Source: Thereva unica
Taxonomy: Eukaryota > Arthropoda > Insecta > Diptera > Therevidae
Assembly (NCBI GenBank): GCA_949987705.1
Contig: OX465283.1
Span: 160,719,850-160,783,849, forward strand
DNA length: 64,000 bases
Direction of reading: 5' to 3'
The notes beneath the pieces were generated by a model that searched no databases, was not told where the DNA came from, and saw only the letters and a program-made list of their open reading frames with translations. The position numbers and the translations under genes are program-made. Positions 48,190-59,053 of this stretch are shown one piece after another. Every line of letters begins with the position of its first letter. The first letter of the stretch is position 1.

Positions 48190-49080
48190 TTTTTCATTTG
48201 TTTCATTGAGGATGAGATATTGATGGAGCCTCAGTCAGTTCACCATCTAGAATGAAAGTGGCCTTCCTATAGCTCCAAGATGCCTTTAGGATCGGTGATC
48301 AGATTCCATTCTTGGTGTCAATTGTGTCATGCCTTGGACCTTACGGTAGAGCTCCCGTGCCTGATCCGGCATTGTTTTCTGTACCTTTCTAGTTCACCAA
48401 CGAGATTTTTCTCCCAGGCTTCCTTTTTTTCGCTTGTAAATTATTTTTCCTTATTTTCTTTTCTTCGGGGGTCTGTGTTCTCTAAGAGCAGCATTCTTAC
48501 GTTCAGTTGACAGCTTGCATTCATTATCGAACCAGCCGTTCCGATTTCTACGACTTCTGTCTAAGGCGTGTCCAACTCTCATCGATGTCCAGCATCTCGT
48601 CTTCAGGACTTACTTTTCGCTCAACGAGCGCGTGTTCTAACGCATAATCGTAGCTGTTTCTGGCCATTTCATTAGTGTTTTCATGCAAGCTGCGGGTGCA
48701 GACATATTGCCTGTATACGGGCTCCAGGCCTACTTCGGCGTTCAGATCTCCTAGGATTCTTATATCATACCTAAGTCGAAGAAATCTTCTTTTTCATCGT
48801 CCCGGGACTTCCTGCAGGTGCGTGAACGTTTACGAGGCTGATGTTCTTGAATTTGGCTCTCACACGAACGGTGCATAGCCTTTAAAGACAACACCTTCTT
48901 TCTGTCATAATGGAGAGGTGATAACAGATAGCAAATCCAAGGAGGATCATTTTTACTCGAAACTGCTATGCCACCCAGACTCCTTCTTCAGGACTCGCGA
49001 GGTATTTCGTCAGTAAATCCACTACCAAGGCTTTTCAGAGAGTATGACACTCTGCTCTGCAGACCAAACTCCAAGCTATT
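48190..49080 (-). pseudogene. LINE endonuclease and linker fragment
   Basis: Reading from high to low, the minus strand gives R-A-K-F-K-N-I-S-L-V-N-V-H-A-P and G-D-L-N-A-E-V-G (endonuclease, the D-x-N-A-x-V-G catalytic region), then W-F-D-N-E-C and E-R-K-N-A-A-L before the RT. Several frameshifts. Together these are typical of endonuclease-bearing LINEs; no RT catalytic block is seen. Remnant continues toward 48000 without clear motifs. Confidence 0.7.
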
Positions 49081-49139
49081 GGTACAGACTTAGTTCTAAG
49101 GCACTGATTGTAGAGCTTTCTTGCTGACTGTTCTGCTGG

Positions 49140-49400
49140 ACGAATAGGCATACCACAAAAGTATACACGCACCCACCACAGGCATAGACGCTCCCGCCAC
49201 AGACACGAAAATTTTAAAAATTCCCGCTACAGTCGTGAGCATTTATAAATGCCACCATATTAGAATAGACCATTCCAAACGCGAGTGTTGTTTTACTAGG
49301 CAGTCTCCCAACTATGTACTAACTACGTTCAATTCTGCTTGATCTATGCAATCACAGGAGAACCATTCTACTGAGAATGCTATTGGCATTAAAGCCCCAA
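49140..49400 (+). repeat. Dispersed repeat, second copy of 32200-32460
   Basis: Same blocks as the copy at 32200-32460, for example 'gcatttataaatgc', 'atagaccattc', 'aaacgcgag', 'ttgttttac' and 'caatc'. Followed immediately by the MITE-like element at 49412-49881. Confidence 0.65.
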
Positions 49401-49411
49401 TTTCGTACCCT

Positions 49412-49881
49412 TAAAGCCCTGGACAGACATGTGATTTCGATATCATAATATTGAGATCACGATATCAAAATAAACTAAGTAGTGACAGACATAATATTAT
49501 GATATCTGTGGCAGTTGTATTTTTGACAGTTGGAATTTAAATTTCTAAGGAGAACCTGAAACTGGTTCGTATTCTACTTTAATAAATAGTTACTATAGTA
49601 ACTATACAAAACTAAACAAATATAAAAATTTTAAAGGTAACTTGATATTTCAAAAGAGCAAAAGTTTGAGTTTTTATAATTTCCGCTAGCGAAAAATAGC
49701 GCTGCTCTCACTAGAAATTACTCATATCATGTTAATATTATGAAAATCAGCTGTGTTTCGATATTACGTTAATATCATGTTGTTGCGTTTTGATTTATGA
49801 TATGGGGGTGACAGACATATCCGAATATTATAATATTAGGAATATTATGATATCGAAATCACATGTCTGTCCAGGGCTTTA
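49412..49881. mobile_element. MITE-like element with 41-bp perfect inverted repeats
   Basis: 'taaagccctggacagacatg' and the next 21 bp recur inverted at the right end without a mismatch. The interior contains a second pair of palindromic 'atattatgatatc' motifs. Perfect ends suggest it is younger than the other MITE-like elements. Target duplication is ambiguous. Confidence 0.75.
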
Positions 49882-49899
49882 GCCTAAAAAATGCATGCC

Positions 49900-51030
49900 T
49901 GTGGCAGGAGCGTGCATGCTAGGATCGAATTTATTCCCAAATGAAAATGAAACTCGCCCGTATCTATCTAGCATGGCGACCGCAGCCAGTATGCGCGCTT
50001 GATTAAAACTAGTAGTCGCCTTTGTAGATTGACGCTGTTCGAGCGTCCCTCCTGCATGCCAGCTGCGGGCGCCGTGCGGGCTAGTGCGTGCCTGCTGCAT
50101 GCTAGATGCGGGTGAATTTCATTTTTACTCGGGTTATCACCCGCACTTTTCCTAATCTTTATTAATAATCCCAAATCTTTATAGATATTCCAAATCGCCA
50201 AACAAGCCTCCCAATGACTTGGTATTTCATGCCAATACACCAACCTTAAGCCGATTTTCTTCAAGACATATTTTGCACAAGCCAAATTTTTTATGAGTTT
50301 AGACCCAACGATTTACTTGTGCAATCTGGTAATGGTATTTAGCCAATCCGCACAAGTAAATCGTTGCGTGTAAACCTACCTTAACAATAATCCCAGTTAA
50401 CCTATTCTTGACAAATATTCACAGTCAAGTCAGCAAAAATTAGTGAAATATGAAATATGCGTCAAGAAGAATAACAAAACCCATTTTACAAAACCACTTA
50501 ATCCGACCACGACAGAATTCACCATGGTGGAATCCATTACATTTCGTCTCTGCGTTTAGTTTAAACAATCGAATCAAAAGCACGGGGTTCGATGTCGCCT
50601 TCCAAAACGCATCAACCTAAATCATAATCTTCTAATAATGTGATAAATCGTTTTCCTCGAAGCTACGGGCTCCATTAATGTTGACATTCACAACTTGTCA
50701 AGCTTGAATCGGGAGATTTATAGATGGGAAAGTGATCGTTTGAGGCACAAAGAGTTGATAACTCCTAAAAATGGCAATAGGAGAATTACGCAATTGTGAA
50801 ACATCCGAGGTATAGGACGCTGTGCGATAACGATGATCCACCTACATTTGTCACATTTCATCTTGAAGAACGCAGGTGAAATATTGCTGTTGGTGTTGCA
50901 CAAAAAGTGGAGATTCTCTTTTGTGAATTTCATGGTTTATGATGATGTATGGCTGGAGTGCTGGAGTTTAGGTATAATCTTGGGCCAACAGAATGGGCCT
51001 ACGTAAATTCTTGGCCTGGACTCGCCCATG
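49900..51030. other. Upstream flank of gene 5, no gene recognised
   Basis: Short frames only. 50040-50115 is G/C-rich with 'tgcatgcc/agctgcgggc' motifs. A pair of inverted 'gatttacttgtgc' (about 50310-50322) and 'gcacaagtaaatcgttg' (about 50350-50366) could be a small hairpin. Confidence 0.4.
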
Positions 51031-51041
51031 TTTAACAAAAT

Positions 51042-51078
51042 TATAAAAATCAGTTTTCGTAACTTATTTTTTTTAGTT
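51042..51078 (+). promoter_or_regulatory. Probable core promoter of gene 5
   Basis: TATAAAAA at 51042-51049 and TTAGTT with A at 51075, 33 bp apart, as at the sister genes. A second TCAGTT at 51050-51055 is too close to the TATA. Leader would be 53 nt. Confidence 0.6.
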
Positions 51079-51127
51079 TATAGAGCAGAACGTTGCCGGA
51101 ACAACCTGTCGCTCTCCAATTGGTGAA

Positions 51128-51954
51128 ATGTGGAGTAAAGTTGCAATTGTAAGTTTGAAGCAATCAATAAAGGGTTAAGGCTTATTTCGTCTTTTTCAGC
51201 TACTGTGCATTACGAGCTCTGTTCTGTGTATACCGCCATATTATGATTATAGAAATGCTCCTCATCCTACATCGTTCAATTTAATTCAAAATCCCCACAA
51301 TCACTACATTCCTCCCATATCAACTAGGCGGGGCTCTAGCATAACCAGCCATACAGGACATTCGATTTATGGAAGACCGTCGTTTCCTGCGCAACCAATT
51401 GTCACAAAACATTTCTATTTTCATGCAGCACCAGATGAACCAGACGAGGAGCCCTATCATGAGACAATCAAGCTTGGTCCAGCACGAATCAACTACCGTG
51501 TGATATTCATAAAAGCACCAACACCACCCGCAAGTAGAACGTCCGTCACCTTAGTCCATCCACAGGATGAGGAGAAAACGGTGGTTTACGTTTTAATAAA
51601 GAAAGCTGAGCCACAGATTCAGGCGACTGTGGAGGCCGTGCCTACTGAGCCCAGCAAACCTGAGGTGTTCTTTATCAAGTATAAGACAGCGGAGGAGGCA
51701 ATTGCAGCGCAACGTGGTATTCAAGGTAATTTTAGGTGTTTAGTAACTCGGTACGAAATTCACTTTGGAATATTTTAGCTCAATATGACGAATTGGGAGG
51801 AACCAGCCAAATATCGGATGAAGGATTTGCGCCGATTTCGTCTGTTGTCGGCTCGCTTGGAGGTTCATCTAGTGATGAGCATAGTTTTGTAGATAGCAGT
51901 TTATCAAGCCATTCTCAACGTCCATATGGCTACGATCTTCGCACGTCTAGATAA
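51128..51954 (+). CDS. Tweedle cuticular protein with divergent ends (gene 5)
   Basis: 240 residues. Exons are 51128-51148, 51200-51725 and 51779-51954, with introns of 51 and 53 nt. The first exon has 7 codons rather than 5. Signal peptide M-W-S-K-V-A-I / L-L-C-I-T-S-S-V-L-C (1-17). The conserved mature-end motif is I-P-P-Y-Y-D-Y here. N-terminal arm (18-72) is His/Asn/Ser-rich. Blocks: K-H-F-Y-F-H-A-A-P (77-85), L-G-P-A-R-I-N-Y (99-106), E-E-K-T-V-V-Y-V-L (131-139) and P-E-V-F-F-I-K-Y-K-T (161-170). Exon 3 opens A-Q-Y-D-E-L-G-G, but the end is P-Y-G-Y-D-L-R-T-S-R in place of the usual Y-L-P-P. The reading from a later Met near 51500 is wrong because it omits the signal and block I. It is the most diverged member. 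Confidence 0.93.
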
Positions 51955-51982
51955 GCTTTATTTGACATGTAAATGTGTTTGT

Positions 51983-51988
51983 AATAAA
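51983..51988 (+). terminator. Polyadenylation signal, gene 5
   Basis: AATAAA 28 nt after the stop codon. Confidence 0.7.
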
Positions 51989-52179
51989 TGAAAATTGTAC
52001 ACACTTAGGTATGACGTGTGAGTGGCAAACGAACTAGAAAGTATGAACTCGTCCACTCTTTTCTCGGTCTTCCTGTAGCCCTTTTTTCTTGCTAGTCTAT
52101 CATAACATACTTTTGTTGACGATGCATTATCACTACTAACTTGACTATCCGCCGTACCAAGCCCAGGGTATGAAAGGTA

Positions 52180-53890
52180 GAGGGTGGTCGACATGCCGAA
52201 TTGACCAGAATCGGGAAACCGAAGAAACTAAGCAACCAGGGATACTGGGGAAGTGGGTTTCTGGCCGAAGACCCAAATTAGTCCCTCCGAAAATGGAAAT
52301 TCAATTCGCCGCGTAGAATGTACAAACATCATATCACATCGGTCAAAAGGAAATCGTGGCAATGGCGCGGCGTTATCGAAATTCAAAATATCAGTTGCTG
52401 CCCTATCGGAACTACGACTTACCGAATCCGGGACATTGACGATCATTTCGCCATCAATCGACATAACGATGACACTTTACTATCTCGGTAGTGAGAATCG
52501 AGAGGCCAGCGTCGGGTTCATGGTCGAACGATGGACCAACCGATATCCGAGCGTTTGGAGGTTATAACCACCGGAGGAATGATCAAGACCCATGTCGTAT
52601 CCGTTTATGCACCAACCGAGATCAGCCCAGACGTGAACCATTAAGAATTTTACGATCAGCTTCATACAGACGCTGGATAATATACCTCGAACAGAATTAA
52701 TCATACACGCGGGAGACTTTAATGCACATTCAGTTGCAGAATAACCCGGTGGAAAGGAACGATGAGCAAAATCGTTAACGACAACGGCTTACACCTCCTT
52801 TCATTCGCAGCGTCACACAATTTGATCGTTGGCAACAGCGTCTTCCGCCATCCACTCAAAAACACCAACTCACCTGGCGAAATCCATCCAGCAATGATTC
52901 GGCGATATTAGACTAGACTTTCAGAAGTTCAACAGAGAATTAAATCGGAACGGGAAGCAAAAATAACGTTGCGGTCGAGAAAAGGAAAATAACTTTGCGG
53001 TCGACAGGGAAGAAGCGGCGTAGAGGCACAAGTATCGAACGCTGTAACAGACAATCAGATGGTTAGGCAACAAACAACATGAACAAACGACAACATCGAA
53101 AAATCGGATGAAACCTTCGTGACCTCTCCCCATGAGCGCCTGCAGCAGTAGAGAGAATTCTTCCCCCAGCTGTACAACCACAATCCGCCACAAGGTCCAG
53201 CAACCGAACTGACGATTATCGTACAGCCGACAAATCAACTTCTTGATACCGAACGGATAATTATCGAGGTGGAGACGAATATAAAATCCATTCTGAAAAA
53301 TGGAAAAGCGCCAGGAATAGATCAAGTAACCGCCGAGATGATCAACGCCGGACCTGATGTCTTATCACAACTCCACGTCGTAATAGCACACATATGGCAT
53401 TCGGATCATGCCCCGTCACGGCGTAGAAGAAAGCCATCGTTGTGCCGGTTTCGAAGAACAACGACAGTCGGGAATGCAAGAATCCTTTCGATCCGATCCG
53501 ATCCTTTCGATCGTCGGCAACGTATTTTCGAAAATCATACAATCTAGGTTACAGAAACATCAAGAGTAAACGAGTCGGAAAGAACAAGCTGGTTTTAGAC
53601 CATATCGAGAATGCATTGATCAAATATTCGTTCTCCGTCAGCTAATGGAAGAGAGAATTCGTTACGGTAAACATACTGTCGTCGTTTTCATCGATTTCGA
53701 TTCCCCTTTCGATTGCATCGATTGGAATAGCTTGTGTAGAGCCGTGGAAACCGCATAAGAGCCATTGCAAATCATCCAACTTCTCCAAGCGTCGTACGAT
53801 GGCTCAACCAACAGGATTGGTTTCCGAAGCGACTTATCCGAGGAATTCCCGATTCAAACAGGTGTCCGACAAGGAGACGTCGCACAGTGG
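52180..53890 (+). pseudogene. RTE-like LINE, 5' half (endonuclease and early RT)
   Basis: From left to right: L-S-E-L-R-L-T-E-S-G, S-V-Y-A-P-T-E (endonuclease), N-D-N-G-L-H-L-L-S-F-A-A-S, then K-N-G-K-A-P-G-I-D-Q-V-T-A-E-M-I, V-F-I-D-F-D and S-G/T-x-G-V-R-Q-G-D-V (RT blocks). Multiple frames are needed, with several stops, so it is inactive. Reading stops at about 53890 where non-LINE DNA begins, and resumes near 54715. The left end near 52180 matches the short derivative at 38225. Confidence 0.75.
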
Positions 53891-53894
53891 GGCT

Positions 53895-54714
53895 CGCTCA
53901 TAGAAGGTTCTGCTCAAAACTCAATTTTCAAAATGTGGAAATTTTTCAAAAAAATTGTATCATCGTAGTTGTAATAATGTATCAGATCACGTGTAAAAAT
54001 ATTAAGTCGCTGACTACTATGAGTCATCGAGCGCATGAACATAAAGTTCATAGTTTAGGCAAAATAATACTTCTGCGGAAAAGGAATGCCAGTTCATGCG
54101 CGATATAAAAACATTAATTTCTAACGTTTAACCAAAGATTACCCACAAAGATACGACACTCTCAAAATTTCCCATAAGCTCCCTTGCGAGTGAATATATC
54201 AATCGACAAGGTGCAAGCGAGACAAAATTCAATTCAAAAACAAAAAAAAAATCGAAGAAAGAAAGGGTAAATAAAGAAATGTTATTTCACGAAGTGCGAA
54301 AGAGACGCACTGATTTCTCTTCTCCGCAATTTTTTGTGCCGTCTGGACTTTTATTTTGCTTGTGTGAATTCATGTACCATCTTCTTGTACTTCCAGCTCT
54401 GCATGTGTTTGTGTAGTTTGCCGTTGCTCCGCCATCTCGCCATTCCGGAGCGTGTATATGAATAGACAGAAGATCATAGATTTTTACTTTCCTTTTTCTT
54501 CGCACAGAAAGGATTACAGTGTCGTATCTTTCTGAGTTATCTTTGGTTTAACGATAAAATCTATGGAAGTGTATTATGTCGGTGATCAAGCAAGGAATGT
54601 TGATTCTTATATAATTTTGTATTATATTATAAGTTCATTGGTTTATGATACAGGGCTTTAAATTTGTGGTAGGGTGTATTTTTTTGTAGGGGGCTACATT
54701 TCCCGCACCATACG
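53895..54714. mobile_element. Insertion inside the RTE-like LINE, including an inverted-repeat element
   Basis: This 0.8-kb block separates the two LINE halves. Within it 54125-54553 is bounded by about 38-bp inverted repeats, 'cgtttaaccaaagatta', 'agatacgacact' on the left and their complement on the right. Remaining flanks (53895-54120, 54560-54714) are unassigned AT-rich sequence. Confidence 0.6.
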
Positions 54715-55442
54715 AGTTAAAAATCAATGCGGATAGACGAAAGTGCTCACAACGGACGGATCGAAGTGTTCACTTCGATGGAACCCAAATCGAACAGGCT
54801 GCATTGGTTGAGGATCATTGGTTGGGGAGAAGAAAGTGGCATTGATGGCCGACGTTCACAGCCGTATCGGCCAGGCAACAGCAACATTCGCCTCGCTCAA
54901 ATGGTGCATATGGAAATGAACAAATATTACCATCAAAACGAACATACACCTTTACCGAACTTCGATCCTTCCGATTTTTCTTTACGGATACGGAAGCGTG
55001 GAACTGCTCAAGCCGGACGTTAACATGTTCGAGGTCTTCCAAATGCGATGCTTGGGGCAGACTTTCAGAGTTTCACTTCGCGATCGCCTTCGAAACGAGA
55101 CAGTTAGACAAAGATGCGATCAGCAGACAGTGATCGAAGAAGAAATACAAAAACGTCAACTACGGTGGTTTGGACATGTTTGCCGAATAGATGATGACCG
55201 TTTGCCACGTAAACTTCTCTGGCCAGATCGTTGGACAGGCTGCAGAATGGAGTGATCGACACCGAAGAAAACCTGGCCTAAGAATATCGAGGACGACTTA
55301 AAGAATTAACTATTATCAGTTGTCGATGCTCGAAACGTCGTCAAAAATCGTTGAGAAAGGAAACGAATCGTGAATGAGTTCAAGACCCAGAGGGACCGAC
55401 AGCAACGTATCCGCCATCTAACGGATCATAGAAGAAGAAGAA
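54715..55442 (+). pseudogene. RTE-like LINE, 3' end and (GAA)n tail
   Basis: The plus strand resumes I-N-A-D-x-R-K, then R-L-R-N-E-T-V-R-Q-R-C-D, L-R-W-F-G-H-V-C-R-I and L-P-R-K-L-L-W, followed by K-K-T-W. This is the standard C-terminus of RTE-type LINE RTs. It ends in 'gaagaagaagaagaa' at 55430-55445. The pieces at 5155-5304 and 38225-38375 share this tail. The RT catalytic block itself was not recovered and probably lies in a deleted part. Confidence 0.75.
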
Positions 55443-55449
55443 GAACCTG

Positions 55450-57120
55450 ACTATCTTATTCTTGCAAAAGATCCTGTGGATGAACGTAGCCATCCTACAG
55501 CCTCTCCTGGAAGGAATACAACTGTACCAATATAGTCCGGGACCAGAGACTAATGCACCACAGTAAGAGTTACATTTCTTTTGAAGAAGTTCATACATAG
55601 CGCTAATGCTGACTTGAAATCTGTACAAATTAATATGCTCTTATGTTAAAAGTGTTTTTATGTCGATACGGCGCACGACCTTAACACAATGATCACCATT
55701 GTATCTTTTATGTCGCTACTACGTAACCTTTTGATTGATGTCTCAAGCATTGATTAATGATGCTCTTAGTTGGCCATAAAATTTCTTTGTCGCATCAAAC
55801 TAATACTATAAAAGGGGACCGCTGCTATACACATTCTTTCGTAGCGACTTTTTCTTTTATTTTATTGTTTTTCGACCATTTTATTATTATATAACGGTCT
55901 ATTAGTAGGTTAACATTTGCAAATTGAACCGACTCATAGTCCCAGCATAACTCGTGCTCACCGGTCACCATAACGTGTTAATTAAATGTTTATACGCCAA
56001 CGTATGTTCACTAATAGATGCACCATTATCAAATCTGCGTTACCTGAATGTGTTAAACATAAAAAATTGAAAGTGTTGCACCTGCTCTCGTCTTGTCGAC
56101 CAATGAATATTGGAATTTTATTCAATCAATATATTTTGACGTTTTGTTACCATACATGGTTTCAAATTGCATTTATTTAAACCTGCGTCCATTTCAACTT
56201 AATATGTACATTATCTATTAAAAGAAGATGTTTCGATTTTATAAATTTTAGTGTGAATGTAAACGTAAGTATCCATTTGACCTTGAGTTTTAGATGTAAA
56301 TCTAGTGCAAGAAATAGGCTAGATTTTAGTGGATGACGACTTGTTTTTTGGGTCAGTCTAATTTATTGTAAGTGAATATATATATATGTAACAATTTGAT
56401 GACGAATAGCGAATAGCTGATTAAAATTCTGACGTGTGAATAAATGAACATAATTAAACTCGATATGAAATTTGGTGGTTATAAGTTAACACCTAAATAA
56501 AGTGGCGGTTTAGTGTAGTGCATCCGTGCAGGCTAGAGAGACGTAGTTTCAGTGGAACTGTCACTATGGTAAAAGCGATATTTTCAGTCGATTAGGGGTC
56601 AACGGAAACGTGTTATTGAAAATTTTTTGATTTATTATTGAAATTATCGCGAAAACCCCTTAAAATGGGTGTTTTGTGCATTTTTGAGGGAGACGACTAT
56701 ATTTCAGGACCGCGGGACCCGGAATTTCGTGATCAGTCACCGATTTTCTTAATGGTGTTATGTTTCCATGGAAGTCGAGTTGAGTTGTGGTTGAGTTGAA
56801 ATTACACGTTAACTCAGTATAACTATTAGTTAGAAAACCTTAAACCTCACTTAACCCAACACTTCACTCTAATCTAAACTCCATCAATTGCTGTTCATTT
56901 TGTTTTTATCAGTAAAGGAAGCCCAAAATTTTACTATTCACTGAATTCTTAACAATTCGGCTCCGTTCGCTCGTTTTTTGCTTCTCTCCACGAAAATTGC
57001 AACAAAAATGCAAAAAAAAAAACAAAAAAGCTCAACGCTTAAACCAAAAAAATCTGCGTTCTTCCTATCGTTTCGACAACCAAAATTCAAAAAAAATTTA
57101 GCTTTTAACTTTTTTTAACT
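55450..57120. other. Intergenic DNA, no gene recognised
   Basis: AT-rich with short frames. A (TA)n tract lies at about 56374-56385, and 56770-56880 has 'gttgagtt' motifs and their complement. Confidence 0.4.
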
Positions 57121-57130
57121 TTCCAAATAA

Positions 57131-57285
57131 AGCCACGTTTACATTCCAAAGTCAACGCGAAAGTGCACTTTGAAGAGCTTTTATCGCATGCTTTCGTGCA
57201 ACAGAGAAAAAAGCACATAAATTGATGTGCGATAAAAGAGCTTCATAGTGCACTTTCGCGTTGACTTTGGAATGTAAACGCAGCT
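57131..57285. mobile_element. 155-bp MITE, TAA duplication
   Basis: Arms of about 60 bp, including 'cgtttacattccaaagtcaa' and 'cgcgaaagtgcacttt', are mirrored almost perfectly. Direct TAA copies lie at 57128-57130 and 57286-57288. Same target type as the elements at 2880 and 42696. Confidence 0.8.
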
Positions 57286-57289
57286 TAAA

Positions 57290-57780
57290 TCCTTGACCGA
57301 CTGACCAAAAACCTTGTCCCAGTTTTTTCCAATATCTTTGAGCATGACATTTGACCGGTGCTGGCCAATGAGAACGCGGCTTTTACGTCCCTCTAGCCTT
57401 TTTCGTTGCCCTATTTTGTTGCTAAGGCACAGATGCTTTTTTTGTATTTCTCTTGTCAACTCAGCTAACGGTAAAAGTGTTGCTAGGAGTTTCTGGAATG
57501 TTTCTATTCTAAAATGGTAAATATTTTGAGTTGGAAAAAGAGTACCTCTTCCGGCGCTTTCGAGAAGGTTGAATACGATGGCGGGGTTATATTTTCTCTT
57601 TGAGGTTGCGCAACCCACCGTGACAACCCTAAACGGCCAAAATCCACCCCCTAGAAGGCTAAATGCGCTTTATACGGTTTCTTTCTAGAATAAAAACACT
57701 TTCCCTACGTTTTCGAGCATGCCGAGCAAATTTTGGCGCTGATATTACAAAAAAAAATCATTCCTTTTCGGGGAGAATAT
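57290..57780. other. Unassigned DNA, no gene recognised
   Basis: A 145-codon minus-strand frame (57181-57618) overlaps the neighbouring MITE and has no known domain. No further repeat identified. Confidence 0.35.
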
Positions 57781-58330
57781 TGGCCGGTGGAGGGGTTGGT
57801 AGGGGTCGGATATGCCACATTCACTCGAAAACAAGGCAAAAGTATTTTTACTCGAAAGAGAAACTGGGTTAATTTTGGTCTGTCTGTATGTCTGTTTGTC
57901 CGGACTAATCGCGAAAGCAGCTAATGCGATTGGAATGAAACTTTCACTGGTAGTTTCAGCACTTTCTTGGGCACATTTTAGGCTATTTTCATACGCTTCA
58001 ACTTTATGTATGTATGTGTGTATGTATGTAGACAAATCTTGAAACTTGATTTTAACCCACTTCCATATAACCAATCAACTTCAAAAACCATTTGTAAAAA
58101 AATGAAGTTGTCATTTCCAAGATGACGCCGAATTTCGCAATTATGCTCCCCGACCCTCGACATGGGTATCAAATGAAAGGATGTAATAAGTAGAATACAA
58201 TTAACTATGTGGTGACATTCAAAATTCAAAATGGCGGCCAAAAGAAAATGACGGACTACCCTTTTCTTTACAACCAACTCGGTATGGGTATCAAATGAAA
58301 GGATAATAGAGAAGCCTGCAAAACAAATAA
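57780..58330. repeat. 'ggtatcaaatgaaag' dispersed repeat, longer copy
   Basis: Contains two copies of 'gggtatcaaatgaaagg' at about 58164-58180 and 58285-58302, with 'ggcggcc' and 'accctttt', shared with 43540-43810. Upstream 'ctgtctgtatgtctgtttgt' at 57879-57898 is probably part of the same element. Confidence 0.55.
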
Positions 58331-58339
58331 TAGAGAAGA

Positions 58340-59050
58340 TTGCAAAAGCAAAGAACGCCGCATCAAAAAGTGATTTTTTAGAGCAACTTCACTTGCTGGC
58401 ATCCTTTATTCATCTTCTATATACTCTTCTATTTTAAGAAAACCAATTCGGAATCACAGAAAAACAACATGGCCGCCTGAGATATCACGTTTTTCCGGTG
58501 TTTTTGTTGTAACTCGGTTTCCATTGGCCGAAAAGTGATTTTTGCAAACTTTGATCTTGAAAAACTTCGAAAGAGCTAAGTTTTCGACAAAATGACAAGA
58601 GGGCTTTTAGGGGGCAGTAACGCTTCGTATTATCTGATAATTTTTTTTCCAAAAATACCAGTTTTTGAGTGATTTTTTTGCCAAAAAGTGATTTTTGATA
58701 ACTTTGACCTTGAATAACTTTCAAAGGATTAATCGAGTCCTCATTTTTGTTAGAACTAAAGTTGTAGAGAATTTCATTGTCAACATTTCCATCGCAAGGG
58801 GTTTGTACGACCTATAGAAGCCGAGATACAAGGAAAACACGGGAAAACGCGATATCTTCGGCGGCCATGTTGTTTTTTTTTGTGATTCTGAATTTGTTAG
58901 TGTATTATGATTTTATTTTTGTGATATTTAATAGCTTAAGGAACGATATTTATTTTCCTAAAATAATGAAATAAGTATTTTGTTTAGGTTTTGTTTTAAT
59001 ACTTGTTTTATTCAACAAATGGCCATGTGTGAGAACTTTTGTCCACCACT
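58340..59050. other. Unassigned DNA with internal repetition
   Basis: 'aaaagtgatttttg' occurs at about 58530, 58365 and 58685 with flanking similarity, suggesting imperfect direct repeats of about 150 bp. No gene. Confidence 0.4.
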
Positions 59051-59053
59051 GAG

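Noticed and set aside
51500..51778. Separate short gene starting at an internal codon of gene 5
   Set aside because: It is exon 2 of gene 5 read from a later start and through the intron. The full model with signal peptide explains it.
57181..57618. 145-residue minus-strand frame
   Set aside because: Overlaps a MITE at its end and has no recognised domain.
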